From Patiria pectinifera (Eukaryota; Echinodermata; Asteroidea; Valvatida; Asterinidae): a DNA stretch of 64,000 nt. Under the pieces are notes generated by a model. It was not told the DNA's origin, did not search any database, and saw only the letters and a program-made list of their open reading frames with translations. Location of the stretch: the NCBI GenBank assembly GCA_029964075.1, contig CM057130.1, positions 7,936,001-8,000,000 on the forward strand, in the 5' to 3' direction. Every line of letters starts with the position of its first letter. Positions within the stretch are counted from its first letter, which is position 1. The position numbers and the translations under genes were made by a program. This document shows positions 47,401-57,522 of the stretch, one piece after another.

Positions 47401-50400
47401 TTCGCAGCGAATGTTTCATGACGTCAACTTCGCTTCGCATTCGCTTTTGCATGAAGTATGAATCGGGCTTAACCCTAGCCACTAGTCAGCATTGACTGAA
47501 ATGTTTGAAAGAAAATCAATGACCGTTATGTGGTTTCTTTTTGGTCAGATCTGGAAATGTGAATTTTGTGACAAGGAGAACCCGGTGACTGCCGCGATGC
47601 AGAGTATTCCCAAGGAGGATGACTTGACCTTCACCATTCAGCCTGGGTCAGGGGGAGGGGATGACACAGCTGTTATCTTCATGGTGGATATCTCTGGCAG
47701 TATGTCTGTAACCACAGCGGTGAGTAGCATCAGTCAGGATCCCAAATGTTACTTGAAAAAAATCGGTTTAAGTTTGTTCATTTTTGTAAATTTTAAGATT
47801 TAGTATGTGGAGCTAGACTTGTTCTATTTTTTTGCATCTGTAGGTTCCAGGAACTTCTCTTAAGGACCAGAGACTTAATGATGCGGGGGCGGCTCTCTCC
47901 GCCTATAAAGAGGAACTAGCTGAGCAGGAGGATAGATACACTACGGGACCCAAGACGGAATGCACTTACGTCTCAAGACTACAGGTAGGAGCCTAGGAAT
48001 GGGAGCGTTGTCAGGGAACAAAAGAGGCATACATTAAGCTTGGATTTTCTTAGTTTGAAACTCCCAGTAAACTTGCTCTTGGTTTTTGTGAGCTACACAA
48101 CATCCTTTAGGGACACAAACAAGTCCCACTAAATTTATGGAATGACCCAGACATAATCATTATTTTATTTTGTCTCCACAGGCCATGCAGTCAGCCATTG
48201 ATCAACAACTTTGGAAAATGGAGAAATCCCTTGGAAACAAGCGAGTTGGACTGGTGGCCTTCAACGACAATGTAAGTAGGATGTTTGATTTAGTTTTGTT
48301 TACTACTGTTTTGAGTATTCTTATTTTGTAATACAAAGTTTTCAGAACAGAACCGAGTATAAGTCCATTTTCTTCCGCCTAAGAAAAAAGAGGAAGACAA
48401 AAATGACTTCTTCCAGACCTGTTGTAGTTTTGTCAGCTACTTTTGTCAGCGTGTAGTTGAGTACTTTTGTTTAAGTACGAAGCACTACTGAATACCAAGA
48501 TATCGAGTTCCATTCGCATCAAAGTACTTTAACCATTGAGAATGATCACAGGTCCCCGAGTCCATTGGGACCTTCAAGTACAAGTTTTGTGAATCCCAGT
48601 TGAGTACTTTGAACACTGAGTACAGCACTAGTACTTGGACCCTTGAGCACGGTTCTATTCAGTAAGTATCGATAAATAGAGCATGTGTTTCTCCAAGTGA
48701 GGAGATTTATTTTATCCAAAACCAAACTACTCAATATTTCCCCAAGTCCATATAATTGAGTACGAATACTTCAAGATGGAGTACGATATCGAATAGTCAA
48801 ATCCAAGTACTTTGCTTCTCAAGCAGGAGTACCGTGAATTCAAGTCCGAATGTTTAGATATTTGAGTACGTGTGCAAGTACAATATTCTCAAAAAAGTAC
48901 TTGAGTTGTATTTTGGTACAAGTACCGAGTATAAGTACTACAACACTACTTTTTGTGATTGTAACAACAAAACCTCCAGTTCTTCCTTGATTTTAATGTA
49001 CAATTAATGGAGTGGCTTAATGCATTTGCAGTAAAAAAATTGCATGACATGGTTACCATTTCCTTTTCATCATTAGGTAACTGTGATCGGGGACGGAAGC
49101 CAGGAACCAGTGCCTCTAGAGGGCGCCGGTTTGACGGATGAGCAGAGCATCATTAGCCTGGGCAAGATATTCCCCCTACCGGCCCCTATCAGCGAAGTCA
49201 GAAGATGTCTCTCAGATAAGGTCTTCAGGTATGTGAATTAGGTTTTGCCCATCACCGCCATTATTTCCTAAAGTGTATACTCAATGTTTGTTGTCTGGGG
49301 GCCTGTGAGACAAAAAAAATCACGATCTTACTCGAGTGGGACTCGAACCCACGACCTACTGCTTACTAGTGCAGACGTCTAACCAGTCAATGACCGAGCT
49401 TGCCGGGGTTGGCTTGCCAGTTTGAATTTGATGTAGCAGCGGATACCGCAACCAAACTTTTTTATAAGGCGGAATTTGCATCAATGATTCGGTTTTGAAC
49501 TTCGCCAACATATCTTTTTAAACACTGTATACTCAGTGTTGTCCGAAAGCTTGCAAGAAAAAAAAACCACAAGCTTCCTCGGATTGGACTCTAGCCTACG
49601 ACCTATTGCTTACTAGTGCAGAGGTCTTATCACTTGACCACCAAACTAGCCGTGGTTGGTTGTCTCATCTCAAAGGCATAAAAGACTACCGTCTCTCTCT
49701 TCAGCCTTTCTGATCCCCTGAGATTTATTTTCTGGGAACCGTTAAAATCATCCAATCATTAAAAAAGCAGGCTTCATATTTTAGCTGATCTGGTATGGTT
49801 GAGGTTATCTTAAAATTAACAATCACATTTTGTAAAGTTTTCTTTTACGTTTTTTTTATTTTTTATTAAATGAGGTATAAATTTGTATTTGACAGCCTGA
49901 CGGAGGGAGGACAAACGGCTCTTGGACCAGCCCTCATTTTATCCGTTGCCATGGCGTCACAGAAGCCAGGGTCAAAAGTCATAGTGTGCACAGATGGCTT
50001 GGCCAACGTTGGGCTTGGAAAGTTAGACGTCACAGATGATGAACACTACGATAAAGCCTCTGAATTCTACGAGTATGTCGGACATTATGCCAGGGACAGT
50101 GGGTAAGACATTTGTTGTTTTTTTCCCACACTTTTTTTTAGAAAACGTAAATTTTGGGTAACAAGCCCTTCATTACCGAAATTAAGTGGAAATGTTACCA
50201 TAGTACTTGTCTTATTAAGGTTACATTTTAGACCCAGGTGATCTAAAAGATCAAACAGTCACGGGAAATATTTTGAACATGTAAAAATTGGAATTCTATT
50301 AAATAGTTTCATTCATAAAAGGGGCTTTCATCTTTTTAAGTGGAAACCGGTATTTACTGTTAAATGTGTTTAAACAAGGAGCGATAATGGACTACTTGGT

Positions 50401-53400
50401 TATACAATCAAAAATCAAGTCCCTTTAATTTTTGTGAAAGTAAGCCCAGCTTAAAATAAATTTGTTGTTGGGGACAAAATGTCTAAATACTGAATTATTT
50501 TGTGAAGTCACTCATGCTAACTTGTTTGTTCTGTCTGCAACCCATTGTATGGGGTTCAGTTTTCCCTTGGCAACAAATTAATGACAATTTTCGACAACAA
50601 CTAGAGCCTAATCGAAACGTCAAGAACCGGCTCTTCGAAGGGCCACACTTCTCCAAACAAAAAGAGAGAGAGATTTTCACATGGTGCTATTGAATACACT
50701 TAACTAATAACAATTTGACCTGTTTTTGATGGTGAATTTACAATTCCCTCTTTTTTTTTATCCCTCAGGACCTGTGTCTCTGTGTTAACAATGGAAGGGG
50801 AGGATTGTCGTGTGATTGAGCTGGGAAATGTTACTGATAAGACTGGCGGGCAGGTAGGGTTTGTGAATAAAAGAAATTTAAAACATTTAAACAGGATATC
50901 ATACGTCCGCTAAATTTAGTGAAGAGTCCTTTATACGTTTGCCTTGATTTGGGTTTAGGAACAAACCATTTTTTAAATAACATTGCCTGGCCCGTTTTGT
51001 GTACCACAGCACAGTTGCCCAGAGCTGCTTTGCATTAAATATTTCTTGGAAGATTTTTAAAATTAGTTTTGAAGCTTGTCTTTAGCTGAGGAGAAAATGG
51101 AGTATGTGCTATGTTCCCAAGAGGACTATTCCACCGTAAATGTTTAGGTTCTTTATTTTGATTTGTGCTGTTGTAAAAACCAATCAGATACAGTCATTAA
51201 GCCGCCTATCCGCAGCTAATCAATCCCTCTATTTTTTCTTGTTCTGTTTGTATTTTTGTGATGGCGTCCTTGTATTCTCGTATTGAAGGCCAAAGTTCAA
51301 ACTTCAGGCGAGTGCGTACTGTTAGGCACAAAATTTTTATGAAGAAATTGCCAGAGTCAAAATGTGTTGACTTTTGTAAATTCAAAGCGCAAAGAATTGT
51401 TGTGAAATCACAAATTTCAGTTCATCTTTGTTTTTCCCGAACCAGTCAAGATTTGAGCAATTTGTTTCATCTTTTGGGTTGTTCCTTACAGGTGAGTGTG
51501 GTTGATCCCATGAAATTGAATGAGGAGTTTGCTAACATCCTAGACGACCCTATCCTGGCGACCAACGTCTCAGCCAAACTGGTGCTCCATAAAGGATTGT
51601 GAGTTTTGCCAACGTCTGAAGTGTTTATTCTGATGGTTTGGAAATTAATCCATTTCAATTTCTTGAATTTGAAACATATTAAAGGCACTCTGTCAAGTTG
51701 GAGAAAATCAATATTGATTTATTTGTAATTTTTGATTTGAAACTGTCCTGTGTAGGTGCCATGTAGTTTGTACCATCAGTTCTCGTTTGGGGAAAATAAC
51801 CGTATGTGTGTCAAGTTATAACAGGGTTTTAAAATTAGACAAATGGTCCTGAACATGTTTGGGCACCAATCAAAATTTAATGCATACACACCAAATGTAT
51901 ACATTTGAAGAATACTTTTTCATGACATCTTTCTTTCCTCAAAATATATTTTAATTACACAAATTTTCTCACTTTTTTTCTAATGTAACTGCCATATTGA
52001 CAAATTGATCATCGTTCTGTGTATTCCAAACAAGGTACTTCCGCGACGATGAGAACGTGGATGGCGAGCACGCAAGCCATGCGACCCGGAACATGGGCAT
52101 TGTGAACAAAGATTCCGAGACCACATTTGAGTTTGGTGTCCGCACTAAGCCACTACGAGAGGGTAAGCCAATCAGTCCTTAATTGACCAGGTGCATGAAC
52201 TTAAGAGGGCAGTATATAACCTTAGCAGCAGCTGCTAGCTGCTTCAAGGATGCTGTTCATCGATGCACATATGAGAATTGTTTTTGTAAGAAGGGCAGGG
52301 TTTTAATGTACAGCCGCATCATAAAATTACACACGTGGGTACGGAAGTGGCTGAATCAACCTATCATAGAATCATGTGTTATTGCCAGCCATAGCCAAGG
52401 AATTTGGACGTGGCTTGACAATAAGAATGAAGAAAAACTGGGTTATGTTCATTATCTTGTGTTAAAGCCTTGGAATGTAATTGGGCAGGAGCTGTTATAA
52501 AAGTAAGATTTTAGAGCAATTTTACAGTTTTCATGGACATTTCTCATTTTGGTAGTGCTGGAGATGATATTTAACCATCTTTTAGCCTTAATTTAGATTT
52601 TGAATTAATAGTCTATGGCTGTGTGGTAATAGGACCATTCTTCTGTAACTGTTCATGCATAATTTTGTTCTTAATATTTTTCTGCAGTTATCTATGACAA
52701 CTTTGGTGGCATGACCATAACGCACAAAGATGATGAGGGTGAGATACTTTTTTCTCTTGTATTTCCCCTTTTGTGGAACGGACATACCAAATGTACGCAG
52801 TGGTTCGCACGTGTATGGCGTGAAGTACGCATGACTCGTTTTATTCTATACATTTGAGGACGCACCTTTTAAGTAAGGCGAGATTTTCGGGTCGCGTGGC
52901 TTGCATGCTCACCATCCACGTTCTCATCGTCGCAGAAGTACCTTGTGGGCACGATGTGTGGTCTAGCGATGGAGCACAGGCCTCATGATCGTGAGATTGA
53001 GGGTTCGAGCCCCATCGTGGACATGCGTGTTGTGCCCTTGAGTAAGGCCCTTTACCTCAATTACTCCTCTCAACCCAGGTGTTTAATGGGTACCGGCATT
53101 ATTCAATGTTGGGAAGGTAACAGACTCGCTGTGGAGGAGATGTGGCAATCTCCCCACAGCAGCATAATGAGTCTGGCCCAATCGCTAATGAAAGAGAGAT
53201 GGGCACTCCGTTCCTGTGAACACAGGTTCGTCCCCTTTACTTTACAGTTTATTCTGAATATACACAAATCCATGGCATCTTTGCTTGAGCCAGGTGCCAT
53301 CGGCTGTGCATTGGAGTCCTTCCCAGTGGTCTCCCCCAACTCTCTCTTTGTAACCATTGAGGGGGGTACTTGTGTACACGTAGTCCATAGCCAAAACAGG

Positions 53401-56400
53401 GTGTAACAATGAATTTATATTTATCAATTCTGCTCACAGTCAAAGTGGAGCCAGTTTACGACTCGGTGAATCCCAAGAGTATGATAGAAGGCATGGAGAG
53501 ACTTCCATTCCAGCTACAGATCTGGTTCATGGGCCGGAACGGCGCGCAGAATCTACGCGTCATCACCATGGATCGACCGATCACCAAAGACAGGCACTTT
53601 GCTGAGCTGAGTAAGTTGCTCAGTCTTGTTACTCATCGTACATATTTATGAAGCAAATGCACTTCTTTCATTGGTAGATGTTCCAACGTGTCAGGGAAGT
53701 AACGGCAGTGTTCACAAGTCTGTCACAAGTCATCCAGTCTTAAAGAGAATATACATGATTGGCTTTTGCTGTAATTTTCAGAAATGAATTATTTGAGGGG
53801 TTAGTATAATAGATCAAATATTGTTAGACTGACATTGAAGGTTTGTGTTTCAAAAATGGAAAACCAAAAAAAAAAAAACACAAATTCAGTAGTAGTGGTT
53901 GTTCCCCTCCTCACTAAATAAAAAATGGATCTATTTACATGCCGGAAAACTTGTAAATGGATGGAGTCAGTCCTGGCGGTCTGCATGAACATGAATGTGT
54001 AACCAATTTGGAGCAGTAGTTGAAAAATAGTTAGGTTTTTCCAACGGTGGTCGGCCGACCACCATTGGAAATTTTTACAATAATACCATTTTCTTGAAAA
54101 TGACTTCATACCAGGTGCCCTAATTTTACAGGATGCCTTAGACTGTCATTTACCAACATCCTAGTAAGGTATTTCGTAAAAAACAGGTAGTTTTATTTTT
54201 CGATGTTTGCAAATGTTGTATATTCCCTTTAAGTCAAGTCACAAGCTAATCAAATGAACTGCGACAAAGGCATTCCTTGATTATTGTTACTCATACTTGT
54301 GTCTGGACTTGTGAACTGACTTGTCATTTACTAGTAACTGGACTTGTGACGGACTTGTGTTCAGTGTTGTAGTTGAGTTCATTGCAAGTCCATCACAAGT
54401 CCTTCAGTCTCAAGCCAAGTCACTAGCTACTCAAATGAACTGTTACAAAAAGCATTCCTTTGTCATTGTTCAGCCCGTCACTTGTGAAAGGACTTGTGAC
54501 TGGATTTGCCAAAAGACTCGTGAAAGGTCTTGTGATGGACTCGAGTACAACACTGGTAGATTGTTACATTTCAGCACTCGGAGAATGTATCTGACTAACA
54601 CAATGTTGGTTTTCCCTTTTTTTCCAAATTTGCTCCACTAGATGCTAATGTAGCGGTTTTGGGAGCCCATGCAGCCCAATCGGCGGCTAAGCTTGCCGTG
54701 GAGGGCCTGTATGGAGAAGCACGCATCAACGCGCTGGTCACACAGAAACTTGTGGAGAGACATGCGTGAGTACTTAAACACAAATTGACTGGAGTGGGGT
54801 TTGAACCTGCGACCTCCGGATTGCCGATCCGGTGCTCTACCAACTCAGCTATCCAGCCCTATGTTGGCAGTTCCCCATTTTGTCAATGTCTTTGTTCAAG
54901 GGGTGCTAGTCAGAAGCCATAATCCCGTAACTGTCATGTAGCCAGGGATCACGCCAGAAGTCGATATGCTATTGCAACAGTAGCAATGTTGCAAACCTGG
55001 GAAATAGCAAACGGGGATCACTCAGAGAGGATACAGCTTTTTATTACAAATGTTCAAACCACAAAGGGAAACTGACCAGGTGCATTGTACAAAGTAATGT
55101 AACTAATGCATTTCATTTCTGTAGCAGTCTAGTTAATAATACTGCTTTCTATTGTCTTCCAGACTACAGCAAGGTGATGAGGGAGAGGACGTCTATCAGA
55201 CGTTCGTAGCCACCTTGGCTCCCATCCAATCAGAGCTGTACAGAGCCCACACGGTAAGAACTACGCTTGGTAACTGAAGTAACACAGTTGTTACACTATG
55301 CGAGAACTGCTCCCACAAAACCCAGACGAAGATGCAGAAATTGTTTTCGCACAAAGGGCATGTGAAGTCAATTCAGGGTGAAACTTACCATTATGAGGTT
55401 TTGAGATTTTCTGAATCAATAACTATACATTTACAACCTCCCAAAATGTGAGTATAATCCATGAAGAGACGAGTGTTTTGGGGATTGAATTAGTGAAAAA
55501 AATGTGTATAGAAATTTATACAGAAAGCATCTCAATAAGCGTGTTTATTACTTAATAGGGTTGTCAGGTTTTTATCACTTAATCCTTCTCCCAGGGTTGA
55601 TAGAGTCGCAGTACCTTTGTAAAGCACATATCTTTATGAAGCTGAAAACCTCAGGAATTTGAAAATGCCTAAACCCAAAAAAAAAAAAAAAATTTGTCAA
55701 CAGTGTCCGGGTTTTTTGGAGCAGGTTACATCTGTAACTTATTCTTGTCATGAGTTACTTGTCAGAATTTTTTAGATTCGTCAAGATTGCCAAATACTTT
55801 CAGATTCTGTTTGTGCACAATTCTTAATGTGCACAAGCCTGTTTTTTTTGGGGGGGGGTTTGGTTTGGGTTATTTTTACCTCACTTTGTTTGTTTGTTTG
55901 TTTGTTTGTTCGTTAATATATATATTATTGTTTTTTCCTTTTTTTTTCCTTTTTAAAAAAAATATTCCACAGTGGTTACTCTACAGAGTCAGTTTGCAGG
56001 ATTCAATGCAGGATTGTTCTTTAGAAATGTGGGTTTTCTTTTTCTGCTGTTTCATTCTATCCATTTGGTCGAAATAAAATAAGAGTATGTCAGAAGACGT
56101 TATTTTGGGGTTTTATTTGTGGTTTTTACATTGACATGGTACAGTGCAAACAAAAACATCAATTTCAGACATCGCTGGATAAGGTTTTTTAACTATTATT
56201 CTTCTCTTTTTTTTTTGTAGTCTGCTCGCCGTCAACCCGGGGCCAGACCAAGCGAGGACCTTGAGGATGATGACGATGAAGCAGCAGTGTACACCGTCTT
56301 TGTTGGCAACCAGAAATCTGTCAAAAGAGGCATGACGAAGAAGGTGGGATTTCCCTTTAAAGTAAACAAACAAACAAAAGGAAAGAAACAATGCAAAACA

Positions 56401-56724
56401 ACATTAAACAAACACTCCAACAAAAAGTTTAAATAGACACAAAAAGTAAAGAGTATGCTTATATGTTTTCATGTAATTTGCCAAAGTTTGTATCAATTCC
56501 TGGTTTAAGTAACTATTTCAAAAGGAAAACCTGACCAGCTTTTATTTTGACCAAGGCTAATATTGCCTATGTGCCTTTTAATCATTTACTTTAATTCCTC
56601 TGTGGTTATTCAGGCCAAGAAGAGAAGGCAAAAGATCACAGACAAGCAGGCCAATCTCTTCTACAAGATGAAGAACGCCACCAGCAACATGTTCCAGAAA
56701 CACAAAGGTCAAATGAAAATGTGA
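38411..56724 (+). CDS. Tyrosine-motif, zinc-finger, vWA (Sec23/24-like) protein, complete
   Basis: Relative of proteins annotated 'circularly permutated Ras protein 1' (from memory; role unknown). 21 exons, all GT-AG with joining phases, 786 residues: 38411-38490, 42188-42258, 43131-43172, 44868-44915, 45315-45458, 45659-45715, 46294-46460, 47549-47719, 47844-47984, 48182-48271, 49077-49228, 49896-50102, 50769-50853, 51492-51598, 52035-52162, 52688-52738, 53440-53610, 54642-54765, 55163-55253, 56221-56343, 56614-56724. Residues 1-147 are disordered with YMPL, TYDS, VIYDN, AIYDN, AYDMP and a proline stretch PPPLPPMRKP. Next come a Cys4 zinc finger (C182, C185, C207, C210), then a vWA domain with an intact MIDAS (DISGS at 250-254, T396, D421), VIYDN at 564-568, a Sec23/24-like beta and helical part, and a basic C-terminus. 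No GxxxxGK[ST] P-loop is present, so no working Ras module is seen. Confidence 0.85.
38590..39852. mobile_element. Long foldback element in intron 1, interrupted
   Basis: The left arm starts AAGCTATGTGTAGCCCCAAA and the right arm ends with the inverse (TTTATGGGGCTAAGCTATGT). Arms also pair through GGCCACACTTCCACCATGTA and TGCTGCCTTTTTCAGATGTC. The right arm is split by the insertion at 38957-39726; without it the arms pair over about 220 bp around a short centre at 38810-38865. Confidence 0.8.
38957..39726. mobile_element. 770-bp element nested in the foldback, TAA duplication
   Basis: Terminal inverted repeats AGCCGTGTTCCCATTGGACT and AGTCCAATGGGAACACGGCT, flanked on both sides by TAA (38954-38956, 39727-39729). 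A 3-bp TAA duplication is typical of PIF/Harbinger elements. The interior repeats the subterminal words AAGTTACCGTG and 'CCCATTGGA' several times. The open frame across it has no recognisable domain. Confidence 0.8.
41569..41985 (-). repeat. Reverse copy of the 25103-25520 repeat
   Basis: GGAGGATTTTGCAGGATTCA, GAGGAATTTGCAGGATTGAG and GAGGACTTTGCAGGATTGAG are the inverse of the TCCTGCAAAATCCTCC words. Ends GTTAACCCTAACC and GGTTAA give terminal inverted repeats with TTAACCCTAAC. A short lone relative lies at 41000-41040. In intron 1 of the vWA gene. Confidence 0.7.
42321..42641. mobile_element. MITE with TTAACCCTCC ends
   Basis: TTAACCCTCCTAGTGG at the left and AAGGAGGGTTAA at the right are inverted ends. 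The interior repeats GAAGTGT and 'TTTGAAGTGT' words. Lies 60 bp past exon 2 of the vWA gene. Confidence 0.6.
42717..43017. repeat. Composite of a CTAACC-type element and a SINE tail
   Basis: Left part CGCCCCAAATCGCTTGGCCT and CCTGTTGTTCCCTGTTCTGC match 20845-20880. The middle (42840-42960) carries ACTGAGTATGCAGTGTTTAT and AAAGGGCAAAATCTAAT, the tail of the SINE at 10715. The right end ACAGGTGCTAATGC matches the outer end of the same element family. Confidence 0.5.
43928..44168. mobile_element. MITE with 28-bp terminal inverted repeats
   Basis: GGGCAATTCCACGGTTACTC (extending into ACGTTAC) at the left and the exact inverse at 44138-44166. A further inner GGTTACTCACGTTAC copy at 44121-44135 forms a tight hairpin with the right end. 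Intron 3 of the vWA gene. Confidence 0.8.
46563..46979. mobile_element. MITE, GCGACC...CTCCACA ends
   Basis: The left end TGCGACCTGCTCCACAGAAA, followed by AGGGTATTAT, is mirrored at 46935-46979 (TTAATACCCTTTTTTGTGGA then GCCGGTCACAAATCGCA). About 415 bp, AT-rich. Intron 7. Confidence 0.75.
47041..47285 (-). repeat. SINE, reverse orientation
   Basis: In reverse it reads GGGTTCGAATCCAGCTGTT, a lagging B-box, then GTCCTTAGACAATCC, CTCTCCACCTGGGGGTATAA and ATGGGTACCAGGCATTAGC. The order resembles the 17947 SINE (B-box, then 'CCACCCAGG...AAATGGGTACC'). It abuts the MITE at 47289. Confidence 0.6.
47289..47469. mobile_element. 181-bp MITE with TAA target duplication
   Basis: Ends AGCCCGGTTCATAC and GTATGAATCGGGCT (one mismatch) with TAA on both sides (47286-47288, 47470-47472). 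Subterminal words GCAAAAGCAAGAGCGAA and TTCGCATTCGCTTTTGC also pair. A half copy lies at 61288-61395. The right end is 77 bp before the acceptor of exon 8. Confidence 0.85.
48420..48960. repeat. Degenerate GAGTACTT minisatellite
   Basis: Loose tandem words such as TTGAGTACTTTGAACACTGA and 'CAAGTACAAT' fill the intron between exons 10 and 11. Related in wording to the array at 23255-23560. Confidence 0.5.
49245..49690 (-). repeat. Two tandem SINE copies, reverse orientation
   Basis: Copy one (49245-49450): B-box inverse TGGGACTCGAACCCACGACC, A-box part and head inverse GCAGCGGATACCGCAACC. Copy two (49455-49690): tail inverse AAACACTGTATACTCAGTGT and GACCTATTGCTTACTAGTGC. Both belong to the family of 10715-10925. 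They lie in the intron after exon 11 of the vWA gene. Confidence 0.7.
52885..52946 (-). repeat. Inverted copy of exon 15 in intron 16
   Basis: 62 nt that are the reverse complement of 52030-52091 (the acceptor end and first 57 nt of exon 15), with five differences, all transitions. In the exon sense three are CpG to TpG. The copy includes the intronic ACAAG before the exon, so it arose from DNA and not from spliced RNA. It ends where the SINE at 52947 begins. Confidence 0.85.
52947..53247 (+). repeat. tRNA-derived SINE, second copy
   Basis: Same family as 23576-23886: GTGGTCTAGCGATGGAGCAC, B-box GGTTCGAGCCCC, CCCTTGAGTAAGGCCCTTTA, GGTAACAGACTCGCTGTGGA and AAAGAGAGATGGGCACTCCG. Lies in intron 16 of the vWA gene. 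No clear target duplication seen. Confidence 0.8.
53739..54233 (+). mobile_element. MITE family TTAAAGGGAAT, copy 2
   Basis: TTAAAGAGAATATACATGAT at the left and GTTGTATATTCCCTTTAAG at the right; the central palindrome CAACGGTGGTCGGCCGACCA at about 54040-54060 is shared with 28317-28862. Intron 17 of the vWA gene. Confidence 0.75.
54235..54560. repeat. Degenerate GACTTGTGA repeat array
   Basis: Words such as CTGGACTTGTGAACTGACTT and AAGTCACAAGCTAATCAAAT recur with drift between the MITE copy and exon 18. Two blocks (54235-54290 and 54410-54480) are partial duplicates of each other. Confidence 0.5.
54788..54862 (-). repeat. tRNA-like element, copy 2
   Basis: The reverse strand reads GGGCTGGATAGCTGAGTTGG, then a perfect 5-bp stem CCGGA-TCGGCAA-TCCGG and GGTTCAAACCCC. 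The 7-nt loop would place GGC as anticodon but has C instead of U at position 33, and the acceptor stem does not pair over 7 bp. With the 30262 copy it looks like a SINE head. Confidence 0.5.
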
Positions 56725-56941
56725 AACGTCAACTGAACCACCAAAATATGGACGACTTTGACATCTATCGGGTAGTAGTCATTGCAGTGGGTACGCAATT
56801 TATCCTGTTTAGTTTAGGTGATCTGTTCAACCTTAATTTCTGGTTGTAGAGTTGTCTTTTTATGACAGAGCAATCCAATAAAGTACAGTAGCGATGACTG
56901 ATTATTTCAGGTAAACCTTCCTTCATGAAAGACTCATGTCC

Positions 56942-57522
56942 TTAAAGAGCCCATGCAATGAAAAGGTTTAATGCCGTCTTTGAAATTGCACTTGTGTCCC
57001 ATTTAGCCTTATTTTCAATTTTTGTTTTGCCATTTTCAAGGGTATTTTGGTGTCTTTTTGGTTTTTTGCTTATTCGATAATTTCCAAATTCATGAGCAAA
57101 AGTGTGACGTCATTTCAGGCAGAAACCTCAATGTTAGAGTTATTTCGGCACCACAAGTTGCCAGAATTTTGGAGATTTTGCTGTTGCAAATTTTCTTTTC
57201 TTTGGCGATTCGTTGTTGTGTCAGTACATGGCAATAAGCCAATGAGGAAACCTTTCTTACAAATGTTTTCAATAAGCTATTTTCAGGGTTCACAATTTGA
57301 ACAGAAAACCCCTAAACTGAACAGTGTCTCCCTGAAATGACATCACAGCAACAGCGCCCTCAGTTGTCCGGAAAAGCATGTAACATTTTGAATGTTTAAA
57401 GAAGTGCACTTTTCAATAAAATTCACCAAAAAGGGATGTCATACAGTTTTCATACATTTAAGAGGAGGAGGAAGTTGCACAGAATATGTTCCTTACTAAA
57501 ATTCATTGCATTGCCCCTTTAA
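56942..57522. mobile_element. MITE with TTAAAGRGSCCATGCAATGA ends
   Basis: TTAAAGAGCCCATGCAATGA at the left is mirrored by TTCATTGCATTGCCCCTTTAA at the right. About 580 bp, no coding capacity; probably part of the 3' UTR of the vWA gene. Confidence 0.7.

Noticed and set aside
52183..52500. 105-codon open frame after exon 15
   Set aside because: Within an intron, starts in intronic sequence, no conserved motif, and the spliced frame is fully explained without it.
54788..54862. tRNA-Ala-like gene on the minus strand
   Set aside because: Good anticodon stem, but C at position 33, poor acceptor stem and a related copy with the same flank at 30262; better explained as a SINE head.
38411..56724. 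A permuted Ras GTPase domain in the vWA protein
   Set aside because: No GxxxxGK[ST] or NKxD motif is found in the assembled 786 residues; the name is carried only by homology.
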